From positions 186,001-250,000 of the forward strand of contig NOKP01000035.1 of NCBI GenBank assembly GCA_002682825.1: 64,000 nucleotides of DNA, written 5' to 3'. Shown here piece by piece: positions 12,442 to 23,293 of the stretch. The notes beneath the pieces are model-generated. The model worked only from the letters and a program-made list of their open reading frames with translations, was not told the DNA's origin and searched no databases. This DNA is from Neonectria sp. B-13. Taxonomy: Eukaryota > Ascomycota > Sordariomycetes > Hypocreales > Nectriaceae. Both the position numbers and the translations under genes were made by a program. The first letter of the stretch is position 1. Every line of letters begins with the position of its first letter.

Positions 12442-13640
12442 GGCGGCGGGTTGGAACAGGTTAAGGCAAAGTGTAGATGATTCGAGGTTGCGATGGTTGC
12501 ATTGGAAGTGTGGGAAATGGTTCGCGACCCGTCAGGCATTAAATAATAGAAGGGGCATGAAGAGAAGGCAACCAATGTGCAGAAGCAGACGAACTCTGTC
12601 GACATTGTGGATGAAAGACATGAAAGTGCGCAGTTGTCGAGTTGTTGAATGCGTGGCCGCAGCGCAGTAAAAGAAGTAAGAACTCTGGCGATGTGTAGAA
12701 GTTGTCTGGGAAGAGATGCGACGAGGAAATCGGAGAATAGGAAACGAGCTACGACGGATGAATGAACTTATTAGGCCAGCCAGGGTCGGGATGAGAATGA
12801 TGCTTCTAAATTAATTAACTGAATCTCGTCAAATGCATGCAGCAGACAGAAGTCGGATGCCGAAAGGCGTCTCAATGCTCCATGCCCAGGTATGCGACCG
12901 CTGTAGGATACAGTACATGACACGCCATATAAAAAAGCCCTGTCTGTGCACTCGGCAGTGAGTGGACTAATCTATTGTATTGGCGGGGGATAGAAAAAAC
13001 TTGAGGAACGACAGATCTCAGCCGCTGTGCACTTCTTTCTTGTACTCTCGCCCACTTGTCGGCCGCAAGGGGCGCCCTCCCGCTAGCTTAACCCCTGTCC
13101 AGCCAGTGACGTCAGTCTGGTGGGTTTCTATACCATTGTACACTTCTTGAGCGCCGTCGTACACTTTGATCAGTAGAGCCACTGAAAGAGAAAAAAAGCC
13201 CGGCAAGACTCAGGTAGTTTCCAGACCCAAGACTGCATTCAATTACAAGCTGCTAGATTCATCATTGCCTTTTTGTTATGCCATGTTTCAATTTTCTTAA
13301 TACTTTTCATGTCGTTTCCCCAGGCCTAGTCTCAAAAACGCCATGGCAGTGTCGGGTGTGCCATATTGACCAATCATGCGATAAGTGCACCGCTGTCGAG
13401 AAAGCCCAGCATCAAGCCTTGGGGCACCCAATGGGATCTGATGACGCGAAATCTTCCTTTCCTCAACTTGCTCCTTCCATCCCACATCAATCTACACCTT
13501 TTCGTCTATTTATTCATGTATTCATCTTTCTGTCTCTATAGCCAGGACCATCAGAGCATTGGAAGCCAGACGACACTGAACGTCCTCTACGACATCGACA
13601 ACCAACCACAGACGACGCTCCTCCCGCCACACTTTTGCAG
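12442..13640. other. intergenic region with CRE-like site
   Basis: No gene is supported. It lies between a minus-strand gene and a plus-strand gene, so it likely holds two divergent promoters. A palindromic TGACGTCA is present at 13107-13114. The pyrimidine-rich tract before 13641 fits a 5' leader. Confidence 0.4.
13107..13114. promoter_or_regulatory. CRE-type palindrome TGACGTCA
   Basis: A perfect 8-bp Atf/CREB-type bZIP site in the divergent promoter region between the 177-aa gene and the zinc-finger gene. Binding by any particular factor is inference. Confidence 0.35.
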
Positions 13641-16161
13641 ATGGACAATTCTCACCCGGCACCTGCACCTAGTTCCACATTTCAATCTAGCCGTAGCAGC
13701 GATTTCCTGAAAAGACATGACTTGGTAAGAAGACGTTGGATGCAGATCTCCATCTGCATAGTCCCCCTGGCTGCCTCAATCTAGGGGCACAAACAAGCAC
13801 ATAAGCCAGCTAACCAACGTCTCTGTCCCATCATAGCCCATCAGTGTCAAAGTCTTTCTTGCCGACACCGACCGGTTGACTGCCTTGTTTCTCGGTGTCG
13901 AAGTCCCGGAAAAGCGCCCCCGAGCTGCAGAACATGCCGCCACTGAAGCAGGTCATTACAGCGCCCTCTTCTCTACTTTAGAGAGAGGCCGTGCGCTGCC
14001 CCAAAAACTGCCCCTCACCTCACTCCCACTCAACAACCCAACAGCAGCATCATCCACTGCTTCTTCCGCCTCCAACTGCCCGTCTCTTGTCAGCATCGAC
14101 AGCGTCAACGGCTCACTCGACGACCCTGCGCCGCCAACTTCGCACCATGGCTTCCCTGCGCCGCCGCCCGCCATCAAGGGGCCTTCGACCGCTCGAACCA
14201 GCGATGTGTTCGAAATCGGCTCCTGGTCAGCCCCAGCAGCACCCAAGGTTGCCGTGAACAAGCCTCTCGAGACCGAGGTTGCCGGGACCAAGGTTGCCGA
14301 GTCACAGCTTGCTGCTACTGCTGTTGGTGTTGACATCAATCAGTCGGATCCCCCCATTTTCGAGTCAATTCGACAAGTGCTGCGAGACGACCCCGCATAC
14401 GCAGAGCACATCATTCGCGCCATCCAACATCTCCCCGACGAGAAACAAGCTGTCTTGCTCAGCGCACACGGCGAATCCATCGTCGTGTCGGGTCTAGTCG
14501 ACGATGACGACGGCAATGGGAGCGATACCACAGTGCAAACTTCCCGCTCCACCGGCCGCGGCTCCAAATCCAACTCGGACAAGACAAAGAAACGCAAAGC
14601 CTCACAGGACCGAAATGGCAACAACGGCGACGGCCGAGGATCAGGCGACGGGTCTGGTGGAGGTTCAAGTGGACGAGGTTCTGGACACGGCAACCCTAGT
14701 CGTCTCAAAGACAAGAGGCGAAAGAAGTCTGGCAAGCATTACGTATGTCCATACTGTCTTGCATTCGGCATTGCCATCGCCAAAAACCCCAGGTTCCAGT
14801 CTTGTCGAGCTGCAGTATACCGAAAGACTCGCAACGATCTAAGGTACGTCAAATAACAATATCCAAGCCTGCCCAATGTCAATGGGAATCGCTAACGCCA
14901 CCGATGACAGCCTACACCTCGACCGGTCCCATTCCCCCAAAGCAGAAGCAAAGGCCAAGGCCAAGGCCAAAGCCGACGACCCGAACCCTCAAGACGACAC
15001 CCAGTACTACATGACAGAAAAGCAATGGAAGGACGTTCGGGATAAGATTAGCAATGTTGGAAAAAAACATTACACCCTGAACACCAAGGAGTGGCTCGAC
15101 AATGAGTTGAAGTGCTTCCTGGCCATTTGGGACGTCATCTTTCCCGCTGCGCAGTTTCCGAGCCTGTCGAAACCCACATCTCCTTGTACGTGCCTAGCCT
15201 CCATATATACTTATGGTTTGAATCATTGCCCACACCAGCTAACCAATGACTTGCAGTCGATTCGGACGATACAGAGCATCCAAGTCTCCAACAACAGGGC
15301 AAGGTAATGCTCGAGGCCTTTTATGCTGCAAGAGCTCGGATGGCCGTCCAGGCCGGGCGCATTGCGTCTGCGGATCAATACCAACCCTCCCACAGCGAGT
15401 ACATGGAAATGATGTCGCATTCTTTCGCCGTAGTCACGAACATGGACTCTGCTCTCTCCGCACGCATCGTCAACACGCCCACCGACGACCTCCGGGATGC
15501 CGCCACAATAGCCACTGGTGTTGTAGATGATGCCACAGGTGGTGTGCCCAATACTGGAACTGCCAATGCTCCTTCGCCTTCAGACGTCACCATGACGGGA
15601 ACATTGGCGCCCTCCCCCGGTGCCTCGGCGGTGCCTCCACCGACACCGTCCCCTCCAGCTGCACCACCAGGGCCCGGGTCGTCGATAAGCTTCCCACTGG
15701 AAGGTCCTCTCACAGACATACAACTTCACGTAGCCACGGCCTCTCATGATCCAGGTCAGCAACATCAGGTGATCCAGGTCATCATCCCGCCCGGTGCAGT
15801 TCTCCGGTCATTCAACCAGAAGCCAGTCAACCAAGAACCGGTCAATCAACAGCCTGTCAATCAGCAGCCAGCTGATTATTTCGAGGAAATGTTTATGGCA
15901 ATGGACCCTCAAATGACAATGGACCCTCAAATGAACCTCAATGGGCCAGCCCTGCAGCCCTCAGAGGGAGATGTGCACCTGCCCGACGATTACGGTTCGA
16001 GGCCTATCCAGATGAACGGTGCAATGGCTACGCCGTCGATTCCTGCGATGAACCAACCCATGATGCCCAACCTCCAGGGAAAACATGCTTATGATCTGAA
16101 CGAGGTTCAAAATCTCCAACTTCTTCAAAATGCTACCCAAGAGCCGAGAGCTATCGCATAA
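13641..16161 (+). CDS. C2H2-type zinc-finger fungal protein, 756 aa
   Basis: Four exons: 13641-13724, 13837-14843, 14911-15185, 15257-16161. Introns are 112, 67 and 71 bp, with good GT/AG ends and CTAAC branch sites. Residues about 60-330 are Ser/Ala/Pro rich, then Gly/Ser rich. An atypical zinc finger begins with VCPYC near residue 325; its histidines (LHLDRSH) come from the next exon, giving the split C2H2 arrangement common in fungal proteins of this class. A Lys/Ala tract (KAKAKAKA) follows, then a helical segment ending in LAIWDVIFP, typical of these proteins. The C-terminus has a PVNQQ-type repeat (about 15820-15870) and duplicated MDPQM units. Probably nuclear and regulatory; no target is evident. 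The start at 13641 is chosen because splicing joins it in frame with exon 2. Confidence 0.7.
15820..15870 (+). repeat. PVNQ-coding short tandem repeat
   Basis: Four imperfect 12-bp units (AAGCCAGTCAAC, GAACCGGTCAAT, CAGCCTGTCAAT and a fourth) inside the zinc-finger gene code for PVNQ units. The third bases vary, so the repeat is not freshly expanded. Confidence 0.6.
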
Positions 16162-16800
16162 TAAATATGTCTGCACTTTCTTTGACTCAACGCAAAGTAG
16201 TTCAAGTTTTCCGTTATTTATTTAGCTATTTATACTATAACGTATTATTTGATTAATTGGACCAGTGGCATTAGACTTGTGCCTTTCGTCACTTCGTTCG
16301 TTCCACTCTTCGTTCCTCAAGGTTCTTAGGGCCTCCCCCCGCATCGCACACTCCGATGAGGAACATGATGAATTGTGTGCCTTGATTATGCCTTGATTTA
16401 CGCGCACAAGTGGGCTGTGGTGTCCTGAGACGAAACTAAAGTGAGGTCTTCGTCAGCATGGGAGGCCGCTTTTAGAGCCCGCTCCCCGGTTCAGCAGTGC
16501 ATCATCCCCCATCACAGCAAGGGCGCCCAAAAGCGGAGACGTTTCTCGTTGTTCAGTCATATAATTCGAAGATGAACTATCCCTCCAAAGATATATCGAA
16601 AGTGCAGCGGCGAGCTTGGTATAGCACGTTCCGCTGACTGGTTCCCGTAATGGCTCTACTGCCAGCCGGCATAGAAGGGCTGCAGTGATGGCGTCAACTG
16701 TATCATGGAAATGAGCGCAAGCTAGCCACTCTCGCCATGAGACGACGTTACAACTACCCGTCGATATATCGGGGTGTCGGTGCCATGGTTCTGACTGTTA
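16162..16800. other. intergenic region
   Basis: No gene recognised. The first 100 bp are AT-rich and are likely the 3' flank of the zinc-finger gene. Confidence 0.35.
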
Positions 16801-17270
16801 TTGGTATTAGCTGCCGATGAATATCTCGGTGCACAGGTCATCGGCCTCAATCTCAATCCTATCCAGCCCGACGCGGTGCCGCCCAACGTGACTTTCATTA
16901 TTGACGACATTTGGGACGAATGGCTTAACGGCGGCAACTTTGACTATATTCACCTCCACCGCGTGATGCTGTACATCACGGGCTTCACCAACATTCAACA
17001 TAGCTGCGGCACGCTGCCCTTCCACCCATGGCCCCTCAATACGTAAACAGACCAAACCCTTAACCCCCGAAAAACATCGGAGGAAAATGAGAGCGGCAGA
17101 TGAGGATGCTTAATTTCTGACCCGAATGGCGTCACAGAAAGAAGTGCTACGTCTGTTTGTTTTATCGTGAAGCCTGCGAAAAGTTCTTCACGGCCCTCGC
17201 TGCCCGGCATTTTCCCAAAATGAGCTGGACGAGCGCCGAGACGGAGGTCTTCTTGCCTCCACCACCTATC
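16801..17270 (+). pseudogene. relic of LaeA/UmtA-like SAM-dependent methyltransferase
   Basis: An internal piece of a class I methyltransferase. In one frame the stretch AQVIGLNLNPIQPDAVPPNV and the following DDIWDEW...FDYIHLHR match the motif I-III region of fungal UmtA/LaeA-like enzymes. In another frame near 17215-17255, W-T-S-A-E-T-E-V-F-L resembles the family's C-terminal end. The SAM-binding glycine motif and the N-terminus are missing, the middle third is lost, and no start codon or splice plan rescues it. I infer a decayed gene. Members of this family often sit in secondary-metabolite clusters or act as regulators. Confidence 0.55.
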
Positions 17271-17301
17271 ATGTCACCCAACGCAACTCCGACAGCTCTT
17301 C

Positions 17302-17640
17302 TTCAGCACTACAAAGTTGCCCTTGGTGGCGGATGCATAGCCTGGATCATATTGGCGTACACAGCAACCCTCGAGAAATGGCGTTATCTTGATGGCCATG
17401 GAAAACTGATTGCTAGTACTACTCACACTTCTGTCGAATTCCCGCAGCATCAAGTACGGAGGCCAAGTTCTTGAACCGTGCAAGCCCCATTAGATTGTGG
17501 TTGATATTCCAGAGGGCAAAGCGGTGACCAGAGCCCTTGCCTGGGTTCCTCTATTCCAAGAACAAGAAGAGGTGAAGCGACGGCCGATCTCATCATCGGC
17601 GCCGACGGTATACTAGATCATTACTTGAGATGAATGTAGA
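17302..17640 (+). pseudogene. relic of FAD-dependent aromatic monooxygenase
   Basis: Two degenerate landmarks in the right order. Near 17313-17370 is a Rossmann-like N-terminus (VALGGGCIAW...LEKW), with its glycine pattern partly lost. At 17583-17612 is ADLIIGADGI, the second FAD-binding motif of salicylate-hydroxylase-like monooxygenases. They are only about 270 bp apart instead of the usual roughly 450 bp, with a stop codon (17472-17474) between them, and nothing follows. It is therefore a deleted, non-functional remnant, directly after the methyltransferase relic. Confidence 0.5.
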
Positions 17641-19138
17641 GGTTGACAATTTCTATTGTCATCCATGGTCCTGAGCTACTGCTGCTTCACCCTGACACAT
17701 GGTGATATAATATCTTATAGCCAAGACACAGAATAAAAGTTCTTAGTTTCCAATGATTTGAGGAACCAAAGGGTTTTCAGCTACATTAATTTGAGAGTAA
17801 GGGAAGGGGTATTTAACTATCATAATCTAGCAGATCGGGTAGGACAGGTGTCTCATAATACAATTCAAGGCGTGGAGAGAGCTCAACAATATGGGAATTT
17901 AATGGCAAATCTATGGTCAAAAGAAAGGGTATTTTATCTCTGAGAGCAGTAATTTTAACTTACAAGACTTGTTCATCTCACCTCAGTCTCACGAACAGTG
18001 TAAAATATATTTGGACAAATCCAAAGAGTGTCGTGATCCAACATCTCACACAATCCCTCAATGATACCATAATAAAGAGTACCCCGTGTTTCTCCCTAGA
18101 TTAGAGATACGCTCCTTAGCTTTCATACCATTCGGTTACTTCAATCATCTTGACTACGTACTACCAATCTAATTAGCTATTATAAGACGTTACTTACGCC
18201 ATTGCTCAGTAACACTCCTCATCGCCTGCCAACGTAAACTCAAAATACTAGGTTTATTCTTCAGACAGCTAAATAAGCCGTTACACCTCTACCTAGTGGA
18301 TTTTATTTCCTGTTCGTATTCCTCTATGCCGCGCGGCACATCCGCGGGTGTGGTGGGCCGCATGACCTCGGACAGCACCAAAACGGATAGTACCCCATCT
18401 ATAGAATCCACTTTATAAGCACGCGATTAACTTCTATAATGTCGATTTTCTCCTTGGATACGTAATGGGCGGCTCAGTTTAGCACGCAATCCCCCGAAAA
18501 GAATTTTCACTCGCAGGGATCCGTAGGATAAAGTAATAATAAGCTTAAGCTACTATGTAGGAGAACATGGCTAGACCCTGAGAGGTTCCAGGAAGGGAAT
18601 GCTGCAGAATTAGATCAAATGAGTTTCTACAAGCACCGCGTCAGAATTCAATGAGAGACCCCGATTGAATGAAGACGCTCTGCTTCATCTCTTCACGTAT
18701 GAGGACTGAACAAGAGAACGTAAAGAAGGAGGCATATCGCCTCAAAGCGGGATTACCCCGACATATCTTCTGATAACGGCTTGGGCGCAAAGCCTATTTT
18801 TTACCTGTTCGAGAAGGTGGTCGGACGAGCCATAACGGCCCCTCCATGGCGTGCGTGATGTGTCAACGTAATCCCCGTGATTTTGCAAGGGATGGATTGA
18901 AGATAGGTATCAACCTCCGAGATGAGCATGGTCGTTGCTCTTTCTAGAGTTGTGCCAAGCAAACACGTTCCACCTCAGCCGACATGGTTGATGGGGATCG
19001 TCCGAAAAGACGCCGAATTGGTAAAAGACCGTTCCGGGGGACGATGATATAACTAGTCGAGCCTACGAAGCTCTCAATTCCCTGAAAATAGAATCACCTA
19101 CCGTCTACTCGAAATTGTGTCCTCCGGCTGCAATCAAG
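17641..19138. other. AT-rich gene-free stretch with possible decayed element
   Basis: The part from about 17700 to 18560 is clearly richer in A/T than its surroundings and full of TA-rich words. It has a short open frame at 17758-17943 without recognisable domains. It may be a RIP-mutated transposon remnant, but no terminal repeats or transposase motif can be shown. The last 300 bp probably hold the OPT promoter. Confidence 0.35.
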
Positions 19139-22082
19139 ATGAGCGCTGTTCCAGAGAAAGCCCCTCCCGGGGATGAAATACAGCCTGCAGAGAGACTCGA
19201 TTCAGGCTCACACAACGGGTCGACGAAGGAGTCGATAACCGAGAAAGCGAGGCTGCTTGGAGCCACCCCAGACGATGTTCTCGAGGCGGAGGAATATGGC
19301 CGGACCCTTGATCTGGCTGAAGTTAAGAAGGTCAGCTGCGAAACGTTGCGCACCTTGGATAACCTTGAAGCTGACTTCAAACCAGCGAGCCGAGACGCTG
19401 CTCTACTTCCACGAACATGACCCCAACTTCAACTCCGAATCTATTGTCCGCCTCAAGTCATTCGTCGGCAATACCGACCTGTTCGAAAATTCCGAGAAGC
19501 ACCAGGATCTTATTTCGGACATCACGACGGAAGTCTCTCTCCTCACCATCAACTCCCCCTACGCCGAAGTTCGCGCTGTCGTAAGCAACAAGGACGACCC
19601 CTCCGCACCAGCTGGAACGATCCGGGCCTGGGTTATTGGTTTAATCTTCGTCGTTCTGCAAAGCTTTGTCAACCAGCTCTTCTCCGTCCGCCAGCCATCC
19701 ATTCGCCTTCAAGCCCCCGTCATTCAGCTCCTATCGTATCCGCTAGCAAAGGCGTGGGAAAAATGGTTGCCTGTTGGGGAGTTCACGCTGTTTGGCTCGA
19801 AGCATAGACTAAACCCGGGGCATTTCAACCAGAAAGAACATATGCTGATTTCAATCATGGCCAATGTTTCGACGAGCTTGCCTCACTCACGATACATTAT
19901 TTTCACGAGTTGGTTAGAGAAGTACTTCGACATGCCATTTGCGGCCGATTTTGGATTTCAAATTTGTCTTGCTGTAGGCCACCTTTTCCGACATAACTTT
20001 CTCCCGATAATGGCTGACTTTGGTAGCTGGCTATGAACCTGATGGGATTCGGACTTGCGGGCATGGCTCGACGATTCCTAGTCTATCCATCATTCTGCAT
20101 CTGGCCTCGCTCACTTGCGACGGTCGCTCTGAACCAAAGTCTGCATAGCGGTCAGTTTGAGAAGAAGCTACTCTATGGGTTTTCTTGACTAACTCTCTAC
20201 AGAGGAGAACGGCAACCCCACTGTGCTAGGTCCTTTCAAGAGACTGTACCAAATGTCCCGCTACAAGTTCTTCTTGATAGCATTCGGCGGCATGTTCGTC
20301 TGGTTCTGGTTCCCCGAGCACATCGCCTCTGCGCTCTCATTGTTCAACTGGATCGCATGGATCGCACCCAACAACTTCAATCTGACAGCAATCACAGGTG
20401 TGAAGAAGGGCCTTGGCTTTAACCCACTTCCCACCTTCGACTGGAACATCGTCACCTACAACGTCGACCCGCTGCTCGTGCCCTTCCACGTCACTATGAA
20501 CATGTTCATCGGTACGGTTTTGGGTGGAATTAGCATCGTTGCTCTGTACTGGAACAACACGTACTACACCGGTTATCTTCCCATCAACACAAACACCATG
20601 TTCGATCACACTGGCGCCAAATACAATGTGTCGTCAATTTTAGATGAAAATGGTTTGCTGGATGAGGCGAAGTACCAGTCTTACAGTCAAGTCTATATTG
20701 CTGCTTCCTCTATTACCTATTAGTAAGTCATCCTTGGCCTGCATTTACATATCAACTAACACCCTTTAGTATATTCTTCTTCGCTGTATACAGCGCCGTC
20801 ATATCATACGCCGCCATCTACCACTATAACGATATTAAGTTAGGTTTCAAGTCTCTCTGGTGGAGTATACGGGGAAATGGCAAGGTCAATGAATTCAAAG
20901 ACATCCATACGAAGCTCATGGAGAAGTACCGCGAGGTTCCGGAGTGGTGGTACCTCGTCCTAAACGTGAGCCTTAGCCTGCTGCTTTTACGATAACACTT
21001 TGGATATCATGGCTCACAATTCTAACAGCTCGTCGGAATTGCCCTGGGCGTTGCCTCCGTGGCAGGTTGGCCAACTCACACAAGCGTGGGAACAGTGTTC
21101 TTCGGAATTGCTCTCGCCATCCTCTTTACCATTCCCACCGGCATTATTTTCGCCACCACGGGTATCGAAGTCGAATTCAACGTTCTAGCCGAGTTCATTG
21201 GCGGAGCGTGGAAGCCCGGCAATGCTTTGTCGGTGAGTTCTCGCGACTCTATCCCAGATTGAGAAATATGCTAATTCAAATAGATGAACTTCTTCAAGGG
21301 TTTCGGATACGTCACGGTCGCACACGCCCTCGACTTCGCCAACGATCTCAAGCTCGGCCACTATCTTAAGATCCCTCAGCGGCAAACATTCTGGTGCCAG
21401 ACGGTCGCGAGTAAGTAACTCACGAATCCCACAATGTACTATGAGACTGACCCAAAGATCAATAGCTATTGTCTCTGCGTTTGTCTGCACAGGTGTGATG
21501 AACTTTCAAATCACTCGCATTCCAGACATCTGTGAGACGGACCAAAAGGACAAGTTCAGCTGTCCCGGTGTTGAAAGCTACTTTACCGCAGCCGTTCTCT
21601 TCGGGTCCCTTGCACCTCGCAAGGTCTTTGGTGAGGGAGCGCAGTACAGCGCAATGCTTGCTGCTTTCCCCGTTGGCCTTGCCTTCCCCATTGTTTACTA
21701 CTACGCCACTCGCAAGCTACCGAAAACCCACTGGCTCACCAAGATTCATCCCGTCGTACTCCTCAGTGGTGGCCACACCTGGTCGCCTTATAACTTGGCT
21801 TACATGTGGCCGGCTGTAGTGCCCGGCTGGCTCTCTTGGGTCATCGTCCGCAAGAGGTACCTTGCCTTTTGGTCCAAGTACAATTACGTCCTTTCCGCTG
21901 CGTTTCAGACTGGAGTTGCTCTTGCTGCTGTTGTCATCTTCTTTGCTGTGAGTTATCACGGCGCAGATATTGACTGGATCGGCAACAATGCGGATAAAGG
22001 CTGTGAGGCTGAGGCGTGCACTCGACTCACAGTCGCTGAAGGTGAATTCTTCGGGCCGCAGCCTGGAACTTTTGCTAGATAG
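19139..22082 (+). CDS. OPT family oligopeptide transporter, 855 aa, eight exons
   Basis: Plasma-membrane proton-coupled importer of small peptides (OPT family). Exons: 19139-19330, 19386-19973, 20027-20150, 20203-20722, 20770-20965, 21029-21232, 21284-21410, 21466-22082. Introns are 47-63 bp, and every junction restores family sequence and frame. Family hallmarks in order: [10 protein letters not shown] and IRAWVIGL near residues 100-130, [22 protein letters not shown] (NPG-type motif), [17 protein letters not shown], and late in the protein [13 protein letters not shown] and a Trp/Tyr-rich C-terminal half. Hydrophobic segments fit 12-16 membrane helices. The first 60 residues are hydrophilic and cytosolic. 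Length matches fungal OPTs (about 800-900 aa). The inverted-repeat arm begins inside this gene as far as the window shows: 21276 onward is mirrored at the right edge. Confidence 0.93.
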
Positions 22083-23130
22083 GAACCTTTCTTAAGAAGC
22101 TAGTTTGCTCTGAAAGCGAAGTTGGGTAGTAGTGGCTTAATATGGAGTGGTTTTAATGAGCCGAGGGTAACATTGAAGACGAAGAGTAGTTGCACCTGTT
22201 TTACTGCCATAACTTTCGCCATCCCTATAAACAAGCCTTACTGTGTATGCTTCTGCGATAGACTCATCAAGCATGGCCTTTCATGTCAAGGCCGTTGTGA
22301 TTAATGCTCCATCTATTTTATTTGACGCCAGTAAGTATGGCTGTCCATATTCCATCCAGCGCTGTTTAGAAGAAAGAAGGATGAACTTCGGCCAAGTTAG
22401 GAATGAGCAGGATGTTAGGTCTCTTGAGATCCCAGATTCTTATAAAATGATTTGATTTCGAGAAACGAAACCAAAGCATCTGCCAAATGGTGAGAAACCT
22501 TTCGCTTTCGAATAGCGTGAACAAACTCCCGGGGGCCAGAAGAGGCCGCTGCTTCAGTCACAACCACGTAGAGCCAAATCCACAAGCTTGACAACCTTGC
22601 ATCCCACAACAATGGCAAGCAGATGGATGTTCAGGATAGTTTGCGGTGCTCGAGTATATTTCGTGCAATATGATCACATCCATCTCAGTCATCGCAGTTC
22701 GGGTGGTTTTATTCTCGCGATTGAGGAGTGGCTTCTGAGGCCGATCTGCCGTGTCCGAGAATCTAAGACTAGGACACAAGCTAGACGATGTCATCCGGCT
22801 GTAGGCTTTAATACGGCCGGCAAACTCTGAGACGTTGGTCCACCAATTGCCTCATTGGGAGATAGATAAACGTTGGTTCAGCCAAAAACAAAAAAAAGGG
22901 TTCGGATAATGCATTCGCTCCCATTTGCAGCGCTGAGCATGACGGTGTATAACTCGTCATCAGGAGAATCTCCGAAGATGGTTTCAGAACAAATAAGCCA
23001 AGAATTTAACTCGCCTTCGTTTTTCAAACTAGCCATTACACTGCGTGAAGTCTCGGGTCCTTGGAGCCTGCCAAGTCAATCCTAGCGCATCTCGGCGTGT
23101 TAAGAGATGATGCCGAACAACCCAGGTTTA

Positions 23131-23138
23131 TGACGTCA
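23131..23138. promoter_or_regulatory. CRE-type palindrome upstream of MFS gene
   Basis: TGACGTCA, 155 bp upstream of the MFS start codon and about 60 bp upstream of its TATA element; a natural position for a bZIP-bound activator site. Binding is inferred. Its mirror copy is at 62138-62145. Confidence 0.4.
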
Positions 23139-23199
23139 ACTTCGCCATCACCGGCACTCCACAGCCGACCAAGTTTGCCGGGTATCCGAGATCGGGAGC

Positions 23200-23205
23200 T
23201 ATATA
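23200..23205 (+). promoter_or_regulatory. TATA box of MFS gene
   Basis: TATATA about 90 bp before the start codon, preceded by the CRE-type site. Core promoter inferred from position. The mirror is at 62071-62076. Confidence 0.45.
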
Positions 23206-23293
23206 CCCAGCCACGCCCAACTTTCACAATTGGGCAACAACTTCGCTCACGGATCATGTTGCTGTTACTTACTGTGAGAACAACTACAACGCA

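Larger units (their letters stand above)
22083..23293. other. intergenic region, OPT 3' flank and MFS promoter
   Basis: No gene is supported. The distal part carries a CRE-type site (23131-23138) and a TATA element (23200-23205) just upstream of the MFS gene. Confidence 0.45.

Noticed and set aside
13956..14735. Long minus-strand frames antisense to the zinc-finger gene
   Set aside because: Shadows caused by GC-rich Ser/Pro/Ala codons; the plus-strand multi-exon gene explains the region.
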